From assembly GCA_038501625.1 (NCBI GenBank), contig JAZAYU010000359.1, positions 421,447-485,446 of the forward strand: 64,000 bases of DNA. Reading direction: 5' to 3'. Position numbers and translations under genes: made by a program. How positions within the stretch are numbered: position 1 is the stretch's first letter; every line of letters starts with the position of its first letter. This document shows positions 11,165 through 23,000 of this stretch, piece after piece. The notes under the pieces are model-generated. The model saw only the letters and a list, made by a program, of their open reading frames with translations. It made no database searches and had not been told where the DNA came from. Source of the stretch: Corbicula japonica (Eukaryota > Mollusca > Bivalvia > Venerida > Cyrenidae).

Positions 11165-12240
11165 TGAGAACACGAGGGGTTACCGCCTTAGAACGGTCAG
11201 TGGCAAATCAAATTGCCAGTTGGGTTTAAACCAGGTTCTAGGGTGCACCAACCTAACACTTGCCCCAACAGGTTCTCATATCACAAAACAAATACAAGTT
11301 GTCTTGGTGAAACAACTCCAACCCACTTATCGGCTCAACAATGCTGCATGCAAAAGAACACAAACATATAAAACATAAGAATCTAATAGTATTGCAAAAC
11401 CAAGGTGGGTACTCAATGATCTTACCGAGACCAAAAATGGAGTAAAATCAGCAAGAACACGATGACAGGGAAAAAGGAAACTAATCGAGCTTTTAGGTTC
11501 TCTTAAGAAAAATGTCCCCATAATCCTTCATAAACTCTTAAATCCCTGCCACCGTCGTACAACCAAAGAGGTTAGCATGATGAATAACTGTAGAAGGGTT
11601 ATTCACCAGGCATGCAGAGCGCTGTAAAATATCATGTTGGTAACCTTTGTTTTAAAATTTACAGATGGTTTTTACGAATAACCGGGAGAAATTAACATTG
11701 CCCTTTATCTTCTTAAGTTTATAAATTAAATCTCAAAAAAAAAAACTGGCTGTGAAATACTTTTATACTAGTTATTTTAAACTGCACCTGTATTATTGAA
11801 TTTGATCTGGGTATCGACGATAAAACTTGCAAAATGTTTTCCTTAATTTGTTAAACCGATAACCTTGTTTTAAAAGTTTTTTCTGTAATGCAAAGATTAC
11901 GTTAATTGAAATCATTAATATCGTTGCAAGCTCTTGAAAAGCGAACACGCTGTGAAATATAAACTCCGTAAGATGTTGCACGGGGAACATCGCCGTCTCA
12001 AAACGGAACATTTACTATAATAAAATTTAAATAATCTCTTTTATCGTATATTTTAGTAGTGACATAATCATTTTCAATTGACAGATTTAGATCGAGAAAG
12101 TTTGCTTGCTTTTCAGTAATGGAAAATGGTTATTATCTATATTTAATAAATCATCAAGGTACCTTGAGGTGTTGTTAAAAGCTGTTATAATATCATCTTG
12201 ATGTTCAGTAGAAAGAGATAACAAAGTCTCGAAAGCTGAT
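11165..12240 (-). mobile_element. Penelope-like retroelement copy lacking its 3' tip
   Basis: Minus strand. The 3' module starts at GAACACGAGGGGTTACC (about 170 bp of tip absent). Then come the RT C-terminus (KKLLKQGYRFNKLRKTFCKF, about 11830-11900) and the catalytic region at about 12140-12190 (SRYLDDLLNIDNNHF). About 50 bp that other copies have between the YLDD block and the FLDLNLS block are deleted near 12113. The YLDD box is intact but the frame is broken on both sides. Confidence 0.8.
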
Positions 12241-12915
12241 TTTCAATCTGACACTATTTGAATGAAGACCGCATGATTTCGTAGATAAATCTTTTGAAAT
12301 GATCTGTTTCTAAGACGTTTCATATAGCGATTTCATTGTTCTGATGTAAACAAATCATTTCTTTGTAGTGTGTCTTAGGTAAATCAAGCAGTTTTAGTTC
12401 TAAATAATATATCATGTAAATCTAAATACAACCTAAAAAATTGAGTTATATTCTTAAGCATTAACTTGCATATAGTATTATTTTTAATAAATATAAATAT
12501 TTTGCCATTGAAACCGGAAATAGAAAAGAAAATAATGATTAGATGATTTTGACATAACACAATATATTGTAGATTGGCATATTTATTGTTATTGAGTTGC
12601 AGAGTTTTGATGTGAACGGTTTTATTTTTTTGTTTTAATATGTGCTAATTAGCTAATACAGCACCATTTTGTATGGACTGAACGTGCAAACATAAATGCA
12701 GCAAAATGAATATATTTCTACAATGAAAAAGTCGTCAAGTATTATCTTCCTTTAATATATTTTTGAAATGTTATCCTATTCTTGCCATTAGCACTTTAGA
12801 AACGCCTTACAATTGTACGAGACTCAGATTTCTTTAAAAAACTATATACTTATGGAAAAAAGTTTTGTCCGGTATGTGGTTTTCAATATCTTTGTGACCG
12901 CGTAAACACCAACAA
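12241..12915. other. AT-rich stretch, nothing recognised
   Basis: No supported coding, RNA or repeat feature. Confidence 0.4.
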
Positions 12916-13056
12916 TGCCAATTTTCAACACATTACTACCGGCATAAATTTGGTATCGATATACATAAGACAGTAACTAGTATATGCATTCGATGAAAAA
13001 AGATTTTTGGATTTTTAGCCCATACTGCTTGATGAGTAATGTGTTGAAAATTGGCA
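12916..13056. mobile_element. Small MITE with perfect 22-bp inverted ends
   Basis: Left arm TGCCAATTTTCAACACATTA at 12916 (22 bp to 12937) is perfectly inverted at 13035-13056. The interior is 97 bp and non-coding. No clear target duplication is visible beyond AA. Confidence 0.7.
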
Positions 13057-13370
13057 AGCAAAAGATTTCAATTTTCCTATAGGTCAAGACTTTTTTTCAT
13101 TAGAATTTATGAAAACTCGCCCCGAATGACATATTAATTTCGCATTTACGATATTAACACTTGACTAAATTTTTAGTTTAGCTTCATTGCTATCATAAAA
13201 TGTTATTGAAACAAAACTTTACACGACTTTTTTATATTATTGTATGTCCATTGCAAAAATCCGATTTTTATGTCAAAATCGGCTAGACATGTGACCCAGT
13301 AAATCATGTTTCCAAAAAACGAATGTCTAGAATGGATTGTTGTTATTTTCAAAAAAACAATGTACAGTCA

Positions 13371-13535
13371 AACCTGCATTAGCAGCAATCAGCGAATAGC
13401 AACCACCTGTCTTAAACAGCCAATGTGAATATGTCCTAAACTGACATTATGTTCTCATGTTAACCTGTCTTTAACACCCACCTGTGTAGAGTAGCCACTG
13501 TTTGTCACTCCCTTGGGTGGATGCTAAAGAGAGGA
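13371..13535. repeat. Dispersed repeat remnant ('AGTCAAACCTGCATTAGCAG')
   Basis: CAGTCAAACCTGCATTAGCAG followed by short phrases CAACCACCTGTCTTAA, CACCCACCTGTGTAGAG resembles a mobile-element end common in marine invertebrate genomes. The interior phrase CCACCTGT recurs. Recognition is by general resemblance only. Confidence 0.4.
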
Positions 13536-14604
13536 ATGTATGTGCTTGAGAAAAAAGTTCTATCGCGAACAATGGAAGTTTTAGGCTCAATTCTTGTCCC
13601 AAGTGTATTCCAAAAAATTGGTTGTTTTACGCTATATATTGTGGCTGAAGTTTTTTGAGGTACTTCTGATTTGTCACCAATATTGGTTTTGAAAATTATG
13701 AGCTGTCAAAATGAAATTATGATTGTTCTTGCTTTTGAATAATTTAAGCGATAATAATGTTTTAAAAATATTATAGCAATAAGAACATAAGGTAACACTA
13801 CTGTGAAAAATATTAATATTTATTGCAAATTTTATAAAGTGCATTTCGGGTGCCAAATACAACACTTATCAATCAAATGAATCAATAATATTTAATTTTA
13901 ACATCCACTTCAATGTTCACTTTAGTGCCAACGAGATTTAGTTTTTAAAAACCTTTGAAAATTGCTTTAATAAATCATAATCCGAACATAGGGACACGGT
14001 TTCAGCTGAAAATACATCTGAATAGCGAAGCTGAAAATTTTTATGTACTACTATAAAAAAGGTCAAAATATATACATGTACGCGTAACCCCAAAGTTCAT
14101 TTTTCATCTATTACATTTTTTCAGTGATAACAATAAAATTTATTGTCTAATGTAAAAGTAAGAAAATAAGATATTGTTTTCATCGGCATACATTTCCCTA
14201 GCGTTAAGTGTAAGAAGTCACTGAACATGATGTTTTTGCTGTATTTATCACTACCAAAAATATATTTTTAAATTCAGATAATTAAATTTAATTGGTGATA
14301 CAGCTTGAACAATCAAAAACACAAAAAATACAAGTATAACGAGTTTTTTTAAGAAGTATCAAATTTCGTCACGTAATGATGGCCACGTTTATCAAGGTTA
14401 TTCGCGAAACATTTAATGTGAACCATCGGAAGAAAAAAAGTTTAGTTTTGGCCATTTGTCATCTAGCTATTCAATTTCCGCCTTGAAACAGACCGAATTC
14501 CAGCTAAATAAAATTTATTTCAATTGAAAGATACTTTAGTTTACGAATAATGTGGGAACACAATTTAAAATTAAATAAAGCTTTGAATCACACATATATC
14601 TTCA
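13536..14604. other. AT-rich stretch, nothing recognised
   Basis: The small minus frame 13674-13865 is AT-driven. No feature I can support. Confidence 0.4.
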
Positions 14605-14737
14605 AAAAATACCTCGAGGTATATTGACGATTTTCTTAAAGTAGATAATAACATTTTTAGCTCGACTATTCGAAGAATAGGGGAGCTATCCTACTCGCCT
14701 CGGTGTCGGCGTCGGCGTCGGCGTCCGTTAAACAAAA

Positions 14738-15235
14738 AATGCACTTTGGTCCATTACTTGAAAACTACTTATGATATCAACTCGAAACTTGGAATATATA
14801 TTCACCATCAAATTCTACATCATTACCAACAAGACCCATAACTCTGCTTCCAATATTTTTCAAGTTATGCCCCTTTTTCACTTAAATTTTGCGTTAAGGA
14901 AAATATGCACTTTGGTCTTATAAACTACTTGAGATATCAACTTGAAACTTGGAATATATATTCACCATCAAATTCTACATCATTACCAACAAGACCCATA
15001 ACTCTGCTGTCAATATATTTCAAGTTATGCCCCTTTTTTCTTATATTTTTTGTCAAGCAAAATATGCATTTTGCCTCTAACTTTAAAACTAATTGAGATA
15101 TTGCCTTGAAACTTGAAATATATTTTCACCATCAAAATCTACATCATAACCAACAAGACCCATAACCCTTCTTCCAATGTTTTTCAAATTATGCCCCTTT
15201 TTCGCTTACATTTTGTGTTAAGCAAAATATACAGT
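14738..15235. repeat. Tandem array, 3 units of ~165 bp
   Basis: Each unit has GAAACTTG(G)AATATAT(T)TTCACC, TACATCAT(T/A)ACCAACAAGACCCATAAC and TTATGCCCCTTTTT. The units begin near 14738, 14903 and 15062. Any open frames across it simply repeat with the units. Confidence 0.85.
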
Positions 15236-15237
15236 CA

Positions 15238-16065
15238 GCCCTTAACTTCGTTATGAATGGAGGGATTTCAAAATAACTTGGCAGAAATGTTCACCATGAC
15301 AAGGCGGTGTGTCGCGTACAATACCCATGCCTGTAGGTCCAAAGTCAAGGTCACTGTTACTAAAACTGGAATTTTCTTGCAAAATCGTGTCCGCTCTGTA
15401 ACTTTGTTATTTCTTATTGGGTTTTTAAATAACTTGGTATAATTGTTCACCATATCAAGACGGTGTGTCACGTACATGCCCAAGCCTGTATGTCAATGGT
15501 CAAGGTTTCTGTTGCTAAAAATAGAATTTTCTTGTCTAGGCTGTTACTTTGTTATGAATGGATTTCAAAATATCTTGGCACAAATGTTCACCATGACAAG
15601 GCGGTGTGCTGCACAATACCCATGCCTGTAGATCCAAGGTCAAGGTCACTGTTACTAAAAATAGAATTTTCTTGTCCAGGCTGTAACTTTGTTATGAATG
15701 GAAGGATTTCAAAATAATTTGACACAAATGTTCACCATGACAAGGCGGTGTGTCACGTACCATGCCCATGCCTGTAGGTCAAAGGTCAAGGTCACTGTTA
15801 CTAAAAATAGAATTATCTTGTCCTGGCTGTTACTTTGTTATAAATGGAGGGATTTTAAAATAACTTTGCACAAATGTTCATGAAAAGGCAGTGTGTCCGC
15901 ACAATACCCAAGCCTGAAGGTCCAAGGTCAAGGTCACTGTTACCAAAAATAGAATTTTCTTGTCCAGGCTGTAACTTCATTATAAATGGAGGGATTTCAA
16001 AAAAACTTGACACAAATGTTCACCATGAAAGGGCAGTGTATCGCGTATTATTCCCATCATTGCAC
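15238..16065. repeat. Tandem array, 6 units of ~144 bp
   Basis: The marker phrase AATGGAGGGATTTCAAAATAA (with variants) occurs near 15255, 15413, 15556, 15697, 15843 and 15984, with spacings of 141-158 bp. Each unit continues with TTCACCATGACAAGGCGGTGTG, CCATGCCTGTAGGTC and AAGGTCAAGGTCACTGTTAC. The several short open frames on both strands are echoes of the unit. Confidence 0.9.
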
Positions 16066-16925
16066 TTGAGTGTCTGAAAATGATGCATAGCGGGGCATCC
16101 GTGTCCTATGGACACATTTCTAGTTTCACTTATATTTTCACTTAAGTGCACTTCATCGATAACTTTGCAAATACTTAAGGTATCAACTTCAAACTACCAT
16201 TATATTTTCATTTCAGTTCTTTTTCTGTAACATTACTGAAGTGATTGATATTTGACTAAAAGTAAATGTCTCTAATAAAAAATTACTAACAAGTTTTCTA
16301 ACAAATTCAGAAATATTTCATAGTTATTCCCCTATTCAGTTTAATATTTATGGTACATTTAGGAATTATTTCTGTTATTTGAAAAGAATTTCTCCCGTAC
16401 CATTCACTTGTAAATATTTTTCCTGATTGCACATGATTGTATGGCCATAGTTGTTATTGTTTTAATCTTCAAATTGCATTTGTTTCAAATGATTCGAATA
16501 GTCGAGCATGCTGTCTCCTCTGACAGCTCTTGTTTCTTGTGTGACCCATTTAATATATCGTTATGATTTTCAGTAAAAAAAAGCAAACACTCCAGAAAAG
16601 CAAGAAAACGTTCTTGATATAAATGCTTCTATTGGAAATTGTTTCTTAACATGTAAACTGTGCAATAATAGATATTATTTTGATATTAAGGGTCCACTAC
16701 ACTTAAAATCAAAGTAACGATGGTAAGAAGACATTGATGATTTTGCAAAATATGTTACATACGATTTTCATAAAAGCTTATGTGGCGCCGTTGTACAAAC
16801 AACAAGGCAACATGAAACGCAATTCGCACAAAAGGGCACCGTCCTGATTCGTAAACGTGAAATCGTTAGTTAGTTTTTTAAAAGTACATATGAGTTTGCA
16901 TTTTTAAATATTATTTCTGTTTCAG

Positions 16926-17041
16926 AATCAAACTCAAATAGTTCCAATGTTTCGCCCTCATTCAGCTCCGATATATCCACTTCCATCAGCTCCGATGTTT
17001 CCACCTCAACCACCTCCGATATTACACACTCAAGGAATAAC
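16926..17041 (+). CDS. Tyrosine kinase gene, proline-rich exon
   Basis: Acceptor TTTCTGTTTCAG|AATC and donor AAC|GTAAGT are both strong. The frame in phase with the downstream kinase reads NQTQIVPMFRPHSAPIYPLP.. with a duplicated SAP(I/M)(Y/F)P motif and a PPQPPP run. It contains an ATG at 16947 that could be the start codon if the preceding exon is a 5' leader. It ends in phase 2, as the next exon requires. A second open frame here (serine-rich) would not join the kinase in phase. Low-complexity linkers of this kind are common before kinase domains. Confidence 0.6.
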
Positions 17042-20000
17042 GTAAGTGTAGTTTGTGAAAATTTCCAGAGCTTTTCTACTTAGTTTTGTGAAATTGATAC
17101 AATCTAATGCTTTACGAAACTGACAGTTTGTCCAAAATCATGTTGTCTTAAATGTCGACGAAAGCTTTAACCTATTATTTTTACCTTTTGGGTCAGAGGA
17201 CAGTAAATAGAAAAGCCTTTCGTGGATTGGACAATTTTTCTAGGAACGATTCGGGCTAAAAATTATTTTGATAGGTCAAAAATGTAAAATGACTTAAAAC
17301 AAAAATAAAAAATAAAAATAAATTTATCCACCTTTTTGAAAGGTGATTTTAATGAAGTTGGTACTTTTCTTATTTTGGGTTGAAAATTTGTATTCATTTT
17401 GGGGGTTCAAAATTCTGAGAGTATGTTGGTGAAGACACTTAATGTGTTGATTTATTAGCATTGCTCAAGAGTGCCACTATGCAAATCTGTGGTAATTTTG
17501 GGAAACAACATTTAAACCAAATCACAGGAGAACCACATCGTAATGTAACGCTATGGGAAACTCTTTTGTGGTCTCTGACCTAAATACTGCAAGCAACTCT
17601 CAGCAGGTTATTCATTAACAGTAACTGTAACCATTGCCTACAAGTATATTTTTAAGAGAACATCGGGAAACGTTTTTTTTTTTTTCAAAAATTGCCGGAA
17701 TTAACGGAACTAAATGCTTTCCCTCGTCCATACTTAAGTACCCACCTGCTAGTATACCCTGTATTGACAATTATATTTATTAAAACACTGGCGTACCTGA
17801 TGCGACGTATTAGAAAACAATAAAATAAATCAACGCACTGAAAGTGCTGGAAGCCAGCGGGGCGTAAACATTAGGAAAATAAAACAAAATCCATAATGTG
17901 CAATGTGTCCTATGGAAGCAGTCATATGCTTGCAAGGATGTGGGTTGTCTATATTGTATGACAAATATGTAATATAAGTTTAATTTCAGTAAAATTTTCA
18001 TTGTAAATAAAACAATAACTTTCAGATAGATAAACCGGGAGCAATTATTAAAAGTATCCAATTCAGGTGTTGCTGGAAATTGAAATTTTAAAGCCAAACA
18101 CAATAAAAACTATGAGTATTTTTATTCCGGCAGTATTTACCGGCAAATAATGGCAATTACTGGCAAATACTGGTCGATTGAATTGACCAGTCTGGAATTT
18201 ATACAATATTACCTATTATCAGCATTCATATGGATAATATCATGTTTACCCATCAATTGGCATTATCATTTTACTTCAGTTTAACAATTTTATCAGTTCA
18301 TCCATAATAAATAAATATTTAAGCTGAAAAAGTGACCATCCATGGCATGTTTTACAATACAATGTATCCCTGATAGTATGCATGTGTCAACTTCAAAATT
18401 CAATCATTAACAATAATGGAGTGAGCATTTTAGTGGGTTAACATTTTTATTGTAAACAAGTTTTGTATACGACTTACAATAAATATGCATGCATACAATA
18501 ACAAATAAGGTTAGATACAAAGAAGTGTCTGTCTAACAGGCAATCTCTTTTTTCCCCTTAAAGTATCCGTAACAGAACACCAGTTTGGCAGCTTTCTGTA
18601 GTCAAACCAATACATAACCATTTACTTGCACCTAGACAAATTGTATAGGTCTTTTATGACACTGCCGTTGCCTTGTTTACTCCTGGCTATTTCAGCCCAA
18701 TGTATGAAACATGTTATTTTAATAGTTTAGACCTTGCTTGTCAATGGTGCACAAGTTAACCAGCATTACTTTCTCACCTGCTGTATTTTTTTAGGTTCTA
18801 AGTAAAAAAGACAGTTCTTTAAGATATTTTTTTTTACTTTAAGTGCTTAAAGTGATCACCTGATATGAAATTTAATTATAGTATCTTATTATGATAATAA
18901 ATTAATAACAATCTACTAAGGTAAGACTTCTGCAGTATGTTAAGGCAAAAAACAAATCTGTGTAGTATTTGTCGGTATTTTCCAGTATTTACCAGAGCCC
19001 TTTACAGACACCTTTCCCCCGCTGTTATCTGTTCAACTGTATTTTGACCTTTTTGATGGATGTGCCACATCCATCTGATCAGAAGCTACACTCTGAATCT
19101 TAAACAGAAAGTACATTTACCTAAAAGATCCAACAAGAGACCTTCCACGATGGATGATGCTTCTCGAATGGGTACTTTGTCATTAAAAGGGTTAGTTGTA
19201 TAACTATCGAGGTGAATTTTCAAAGTGGTGTAGTGCTATGAAATCAGACAATTTTAAAATCCAATTATAAATAATAAAGTAATGGACCGGACACAATTTT
19301 GCTTCAAGGTCATACTGTGACATTTACGTTCAAGGAAGAGACCCAAATGTGCATGACACATCGTGCCAATAGGGTGATCATTTCTGTGAAATAAGTTAAA
19401 AGTCTGACTACAAAAAAGGAAGTCATGGATCGAACAAGATGTTGTTGCTACAGCGTCATGCTGTGACCTTGACCTTAAGGGTAGCAACCCAAATGTTTTG
19501 CGTGACAAGTCATCTCATTTTGGTGATCAATTCGGTGAAATAATTTTAAAATCCGACTTCAAATAAAAAAAGTTATGGGTCAGAAACTGATTTGCTACAA
19601 GGTCTTGATGTGACCTTCACCTTGAAACTAGTAACCCAAGTGATGCACGCAATACGTCATATCCGACTGCAAGTAACAAAGTTATGGGCCAGACACGAAT
19701 GCAGAATGTATGAACTGACAGAGGGACATACAATCCATCGTTTATTATGCTCCCCCGAATTTCTTTGGGGGAGCATAGTCATAAAAACGAACAGAATCTG
19801 ATCAAATTCAACTGATAATATGCAAAATGATAAGGTCTAACCTTGTCGCACATGATGTACAAGCTGTATCTATGTTGGCCCCTTTATACTGACTTGCATA
19901 ATATTTTTATGTCTAAAAGTTAAACCCTCTACTCCATATGATGTTCCTTTATGGCATAGGCAAACAGTGTAAATCTAGATCACGTAGCAAATCTGTGCTA

Positions 20001-23000
20001 TCTGATCAGGATCTGCACTGTTCACTTTTAGATTCATAACGATATTTCTGAACCAGATGTGCATAAATGTTCTGTCTGGTCTGGATCTAGACTAGATTTA
20101 CATGCGATAAAAGGCATATCGAGGGGTCAGTGCAAGACTATTGTAACTCCTTCTTTATTTCAATGTAGTTACAATAGTTTTGCACTGACCCCTCGATATA
20201 TATTACGGCTCTTGATCAACCATTTTAGTTATGCCCCCAAAAATGACATAAACAACTGTTTAATAAATATTATCATCTTCAAATAAAATTTCAGAAATTA
20301 CTCTACATCAAAAAGCTATTTCAGTAAATATACCTTAGTAAATGCAGATCAGGGGTTCCATTTAATGATTTGACCCGGGAGATGACCCTTTGACCATTGA
20401 AAATTCCAGAAAGCCTTATTTTGACACCTGGGATTTAAGCTGAATAAGAAAGATGCGCCGGACACGATGTTGTTACACCGCCATGCTGTGACCTTGACCT
20501 AAAGGGTAGAAACACAAATGTTGCGCATGACACGTCGTCTCATTATGGTGATCGTTTCTGTGAAATAATTTAAAAATCCGACTTCGAATAAAAAAGTTAT
20601 GGGCTGTACACTAATTTGCTACAAGGTCATGATGTGAATATGAGATATGATGAAAATGACCCTTCAGATTAAGCACATAGAAGAACCCTTGGTCTATAAG
20701 TATTATGTTTTTTATATTATGTATTTTTCTTCACAAACAGAATACTAATAATGAGCCGCTGACAATCCTCTGCTTGTTGAAAGAGTTGTGAAAATCAAGT
20801 CTGAAATGGCTAATATTTGTCAGGTATGTCGAGTGATTGTCATAAATTTATAATGTCATTGCGATAATTACCTAGCGAAAACTAGGTATTAATTTAAAAA
20901 TTAAAAATACTGGTTTCTTACATTTGTGTTTGAAGTGTTAATATTAAAAACAACAAATAATTTGCAACAATTTTTGTGCATAAAAATTTATAAATTTCCA
21001 GAATTATAGATGATGCATGATATGATTTCATATCTGAGACCTTCTTTTTAATATATCCGGACCATATGGTCATAAAGCTCGACCGTAACGTCTTTAACTC
21101 CTGGGAAAAGTGTTTCTAAATCTGAACCGTACAGTCTGCATCTTCTGGTCCGTTAAGATGATCAATCTGGTCTATAACAAGGGGCCATATTGTCTTCATA
21201 TCATTGAGACTTGGAAGTTAAAGTTTCAATTTCAGCTACTCTTGTAAAAAACAACAAGAACTATTTACCTTGTAAAGACGGCGTTACTGCCGGTGAGAAA
21301 CAGAACTTCGTTTTCAATAGTTCTCGAGGTGTCTACCTTTAAATCGTCACTGTGAATTGTAAACACTAGATGTTTTCTCTAGCAGCTGGTTTAATACAAA
21401 TCATTAAATGCACAATATGCCTAACTTTACAAGTAAAGTTGATTGCATATTTTTGCATACAATTACTGCACATACACACAATTTTTGGGATATAGTTAAA
21501 ACAGTTTAGAAAAACTCATGTCTTGTCCTTTCGGTAATTACACTGTAATCAAATTTTGTCACCGCCTTTGTTTATTTGAAATGATTAATCCTTTCAGGAT
21601 TTCACGTAATATCTCCCATGTTTGTTCCACTTCCGAATAAAACACATTTTGCATCCTTTTCGTGGGGGTCTCAATTTAAATACCCACAAACATTAACTAT
21701 TTGTTCAAGTTAAATCTTCGACTTTGACATTGTTCAATACTTATGGGAAACATAAACGAAGAGAGATCACTGCAGTTGTGTGTAGATTGGGCTAAACCCC
21801 GTACGTGTTACATAGCAATCCGTAAAACTATCGACACAGTATATTTTTGAATAAAGCAGAAAAAAACTGAAGTAAAATTTACTTCAAAGGTCTTGTAACG
21901 AGTCTGCGTTCAGAACATGCACCATTTGACACACCCCTATTTGACGTCATTGTGAATGTCTAACACATACGCAGTTTATTTAATCAATTAATCGGTAAAA
22001 GTGCGCCTTTGTTGCTTTTATTGTGTACATTTGTTTCATTACTGATCCTTCTTTTAACAGCAATCGATGATCGTCTACAACTGATTTTTCTCGTTTCTAT
22101 AATTGCTTTTGGAACTCTTTCCCCATGACTACCGGAATCTGTGCTGCGACTTTTTCATTTTAGCGCACCTGCTGAAAGGTATGGGCCTCCGGAAATTCAT
22201 CTCATTGACAGCGGTTCCCACCGCTGGCAATGATTCAGTGAACTTCCATTACTCATTTCCTTCATGAATATCAAAACTTTAATTTTAACTCATGGGATCC
22301 CTGTAACACTGAGCCTGAAAAAAAAACACATGTTGAAAACAATTCGAACGACATTGAAATGTTCAAATGTTTCTAAACATATTCACAAAATCATCGCTTA
22401 GATCGCGAACCAATCTCAAACCGTTCTTTATGTAGTTTCGACGAATAAATGCATGCGTGAAATTTAAGAAGTTCTTTGTGAGTTGTTTTCGACCTAGAAA
22501 ACGAAGGCCTGCGACTAATGTGAAGTAACTGAGAGTTAATGACATTGAAACTACGAATACCGTTCGTAAGTTGTCGCTTACATTCGCAGTGCAGTGTGAC
22601 AGGGCATTTAATGGCGTGAAATCTCGAGCTAGATTTTTCGATAAAAGCGTCTCAAACAACTCGCCACTGTTTCCATTTCAATGTGACACTACTTTAAGAC
22701 GCTCGTGAGATTATCAGTTTCGAAATTACCTGTTTGAAAAAAACTCATATTTTTCTGAAACAAAATTAATGACATAATGCTGAATATGGGAGACCGGGGA
22801 TAGTTGTTACACGGGGCAAATTGTTACACCTAATTTTGCGACAATATTGCATCACTGATGAAGTTGGTATGGATACTAAAATAACCCTCAAAGTTTCCTC
22901 TATGTTTAGTGTAAGTTTCATTAAAATTGTCCGGGAAATAGTCAGATTAGCTAGGAAAAACTGATTTTACTATGTAAAAGTTTTTTTTTCGAATTTGGAA

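Larger units (their letters stand above)
14660..16507. mobile_element. 1.85-kb element with short inverted ends and internal tandem arrays
   Basis: Left end GCTCGACTATTCGAAG (14660) and right end ATTCGAATAGTCGAGC (to 16507) are inverted with one mismatch over 16 bp. Just inside the left end is a GTCGGC trinucleotide-pair run (about 14703-14725). The interior is two tandem arrays (14738-15235 and 15238-16065) and AT-rich filler, with no transposase. Beyond the right end is GCTGTC-tcctct-GACAGC, a small hairpin. A 'GAGCTATCCTACTCGCC' start of this kind recurs in bivalve genomes as far as I know; no name is assigned. Confidence 0.7.
14605..16690 (+). mobile_element. Diverged Penelope-like fragment split by a larger element
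   Basis: 14605-14658 reads NTSRYIDDFLKVDNNIF, the catalytic segment that other copies give as NTSRYLDDLLNIDNNHF. The downstream part resumes near 16575: KKANTPEKQENVLDINASIGN against NKANTSEKQANFLDLNLSIEN, then TCKLCNNRYYFDI against TTKIYDKRDDFNF. The 1.85-kb element at 14660-16507 lies between. This copy is more diverged than the others in the window and carries YIDD rather than YLDD. Confidence 0.7.
18990..21660. repeat. Diverged segmental duplication, copy A
   Basis: Collinear, same-orientation similarity to 58220-60170. Matching landmarks include CCTTTACAGACACC, GAAAGTACATTTACCTAAAAGATC, the palindromic MITE, TATTATCATCTTCAA(A/C)TAAAATTTCAGAAATTACTCTACATCA, TTGCGATAATTACCT(A/G)G, ATCATTGAGACTT(G/A)GGAAG, TAAAGTTGATTGCA and AAATTACACTGTAAT. 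Copy A has extra insertions (19250-19780, 20120-20195, 20440-20640) that copy B lacks, so the duplication predates them. Confidence 0.7.

Noticed and set aside
15257..16077. Chain of 60-85-codon frames on both strands
   Set aside because: They follow the 144-bp tandem unit and change frame with each unit.
16926..17041. Serine-rich alternative frame of the first kinase exon
   Set aside because: It is open but ends in phase 0, which would put the glycine-loop exon out of frame.
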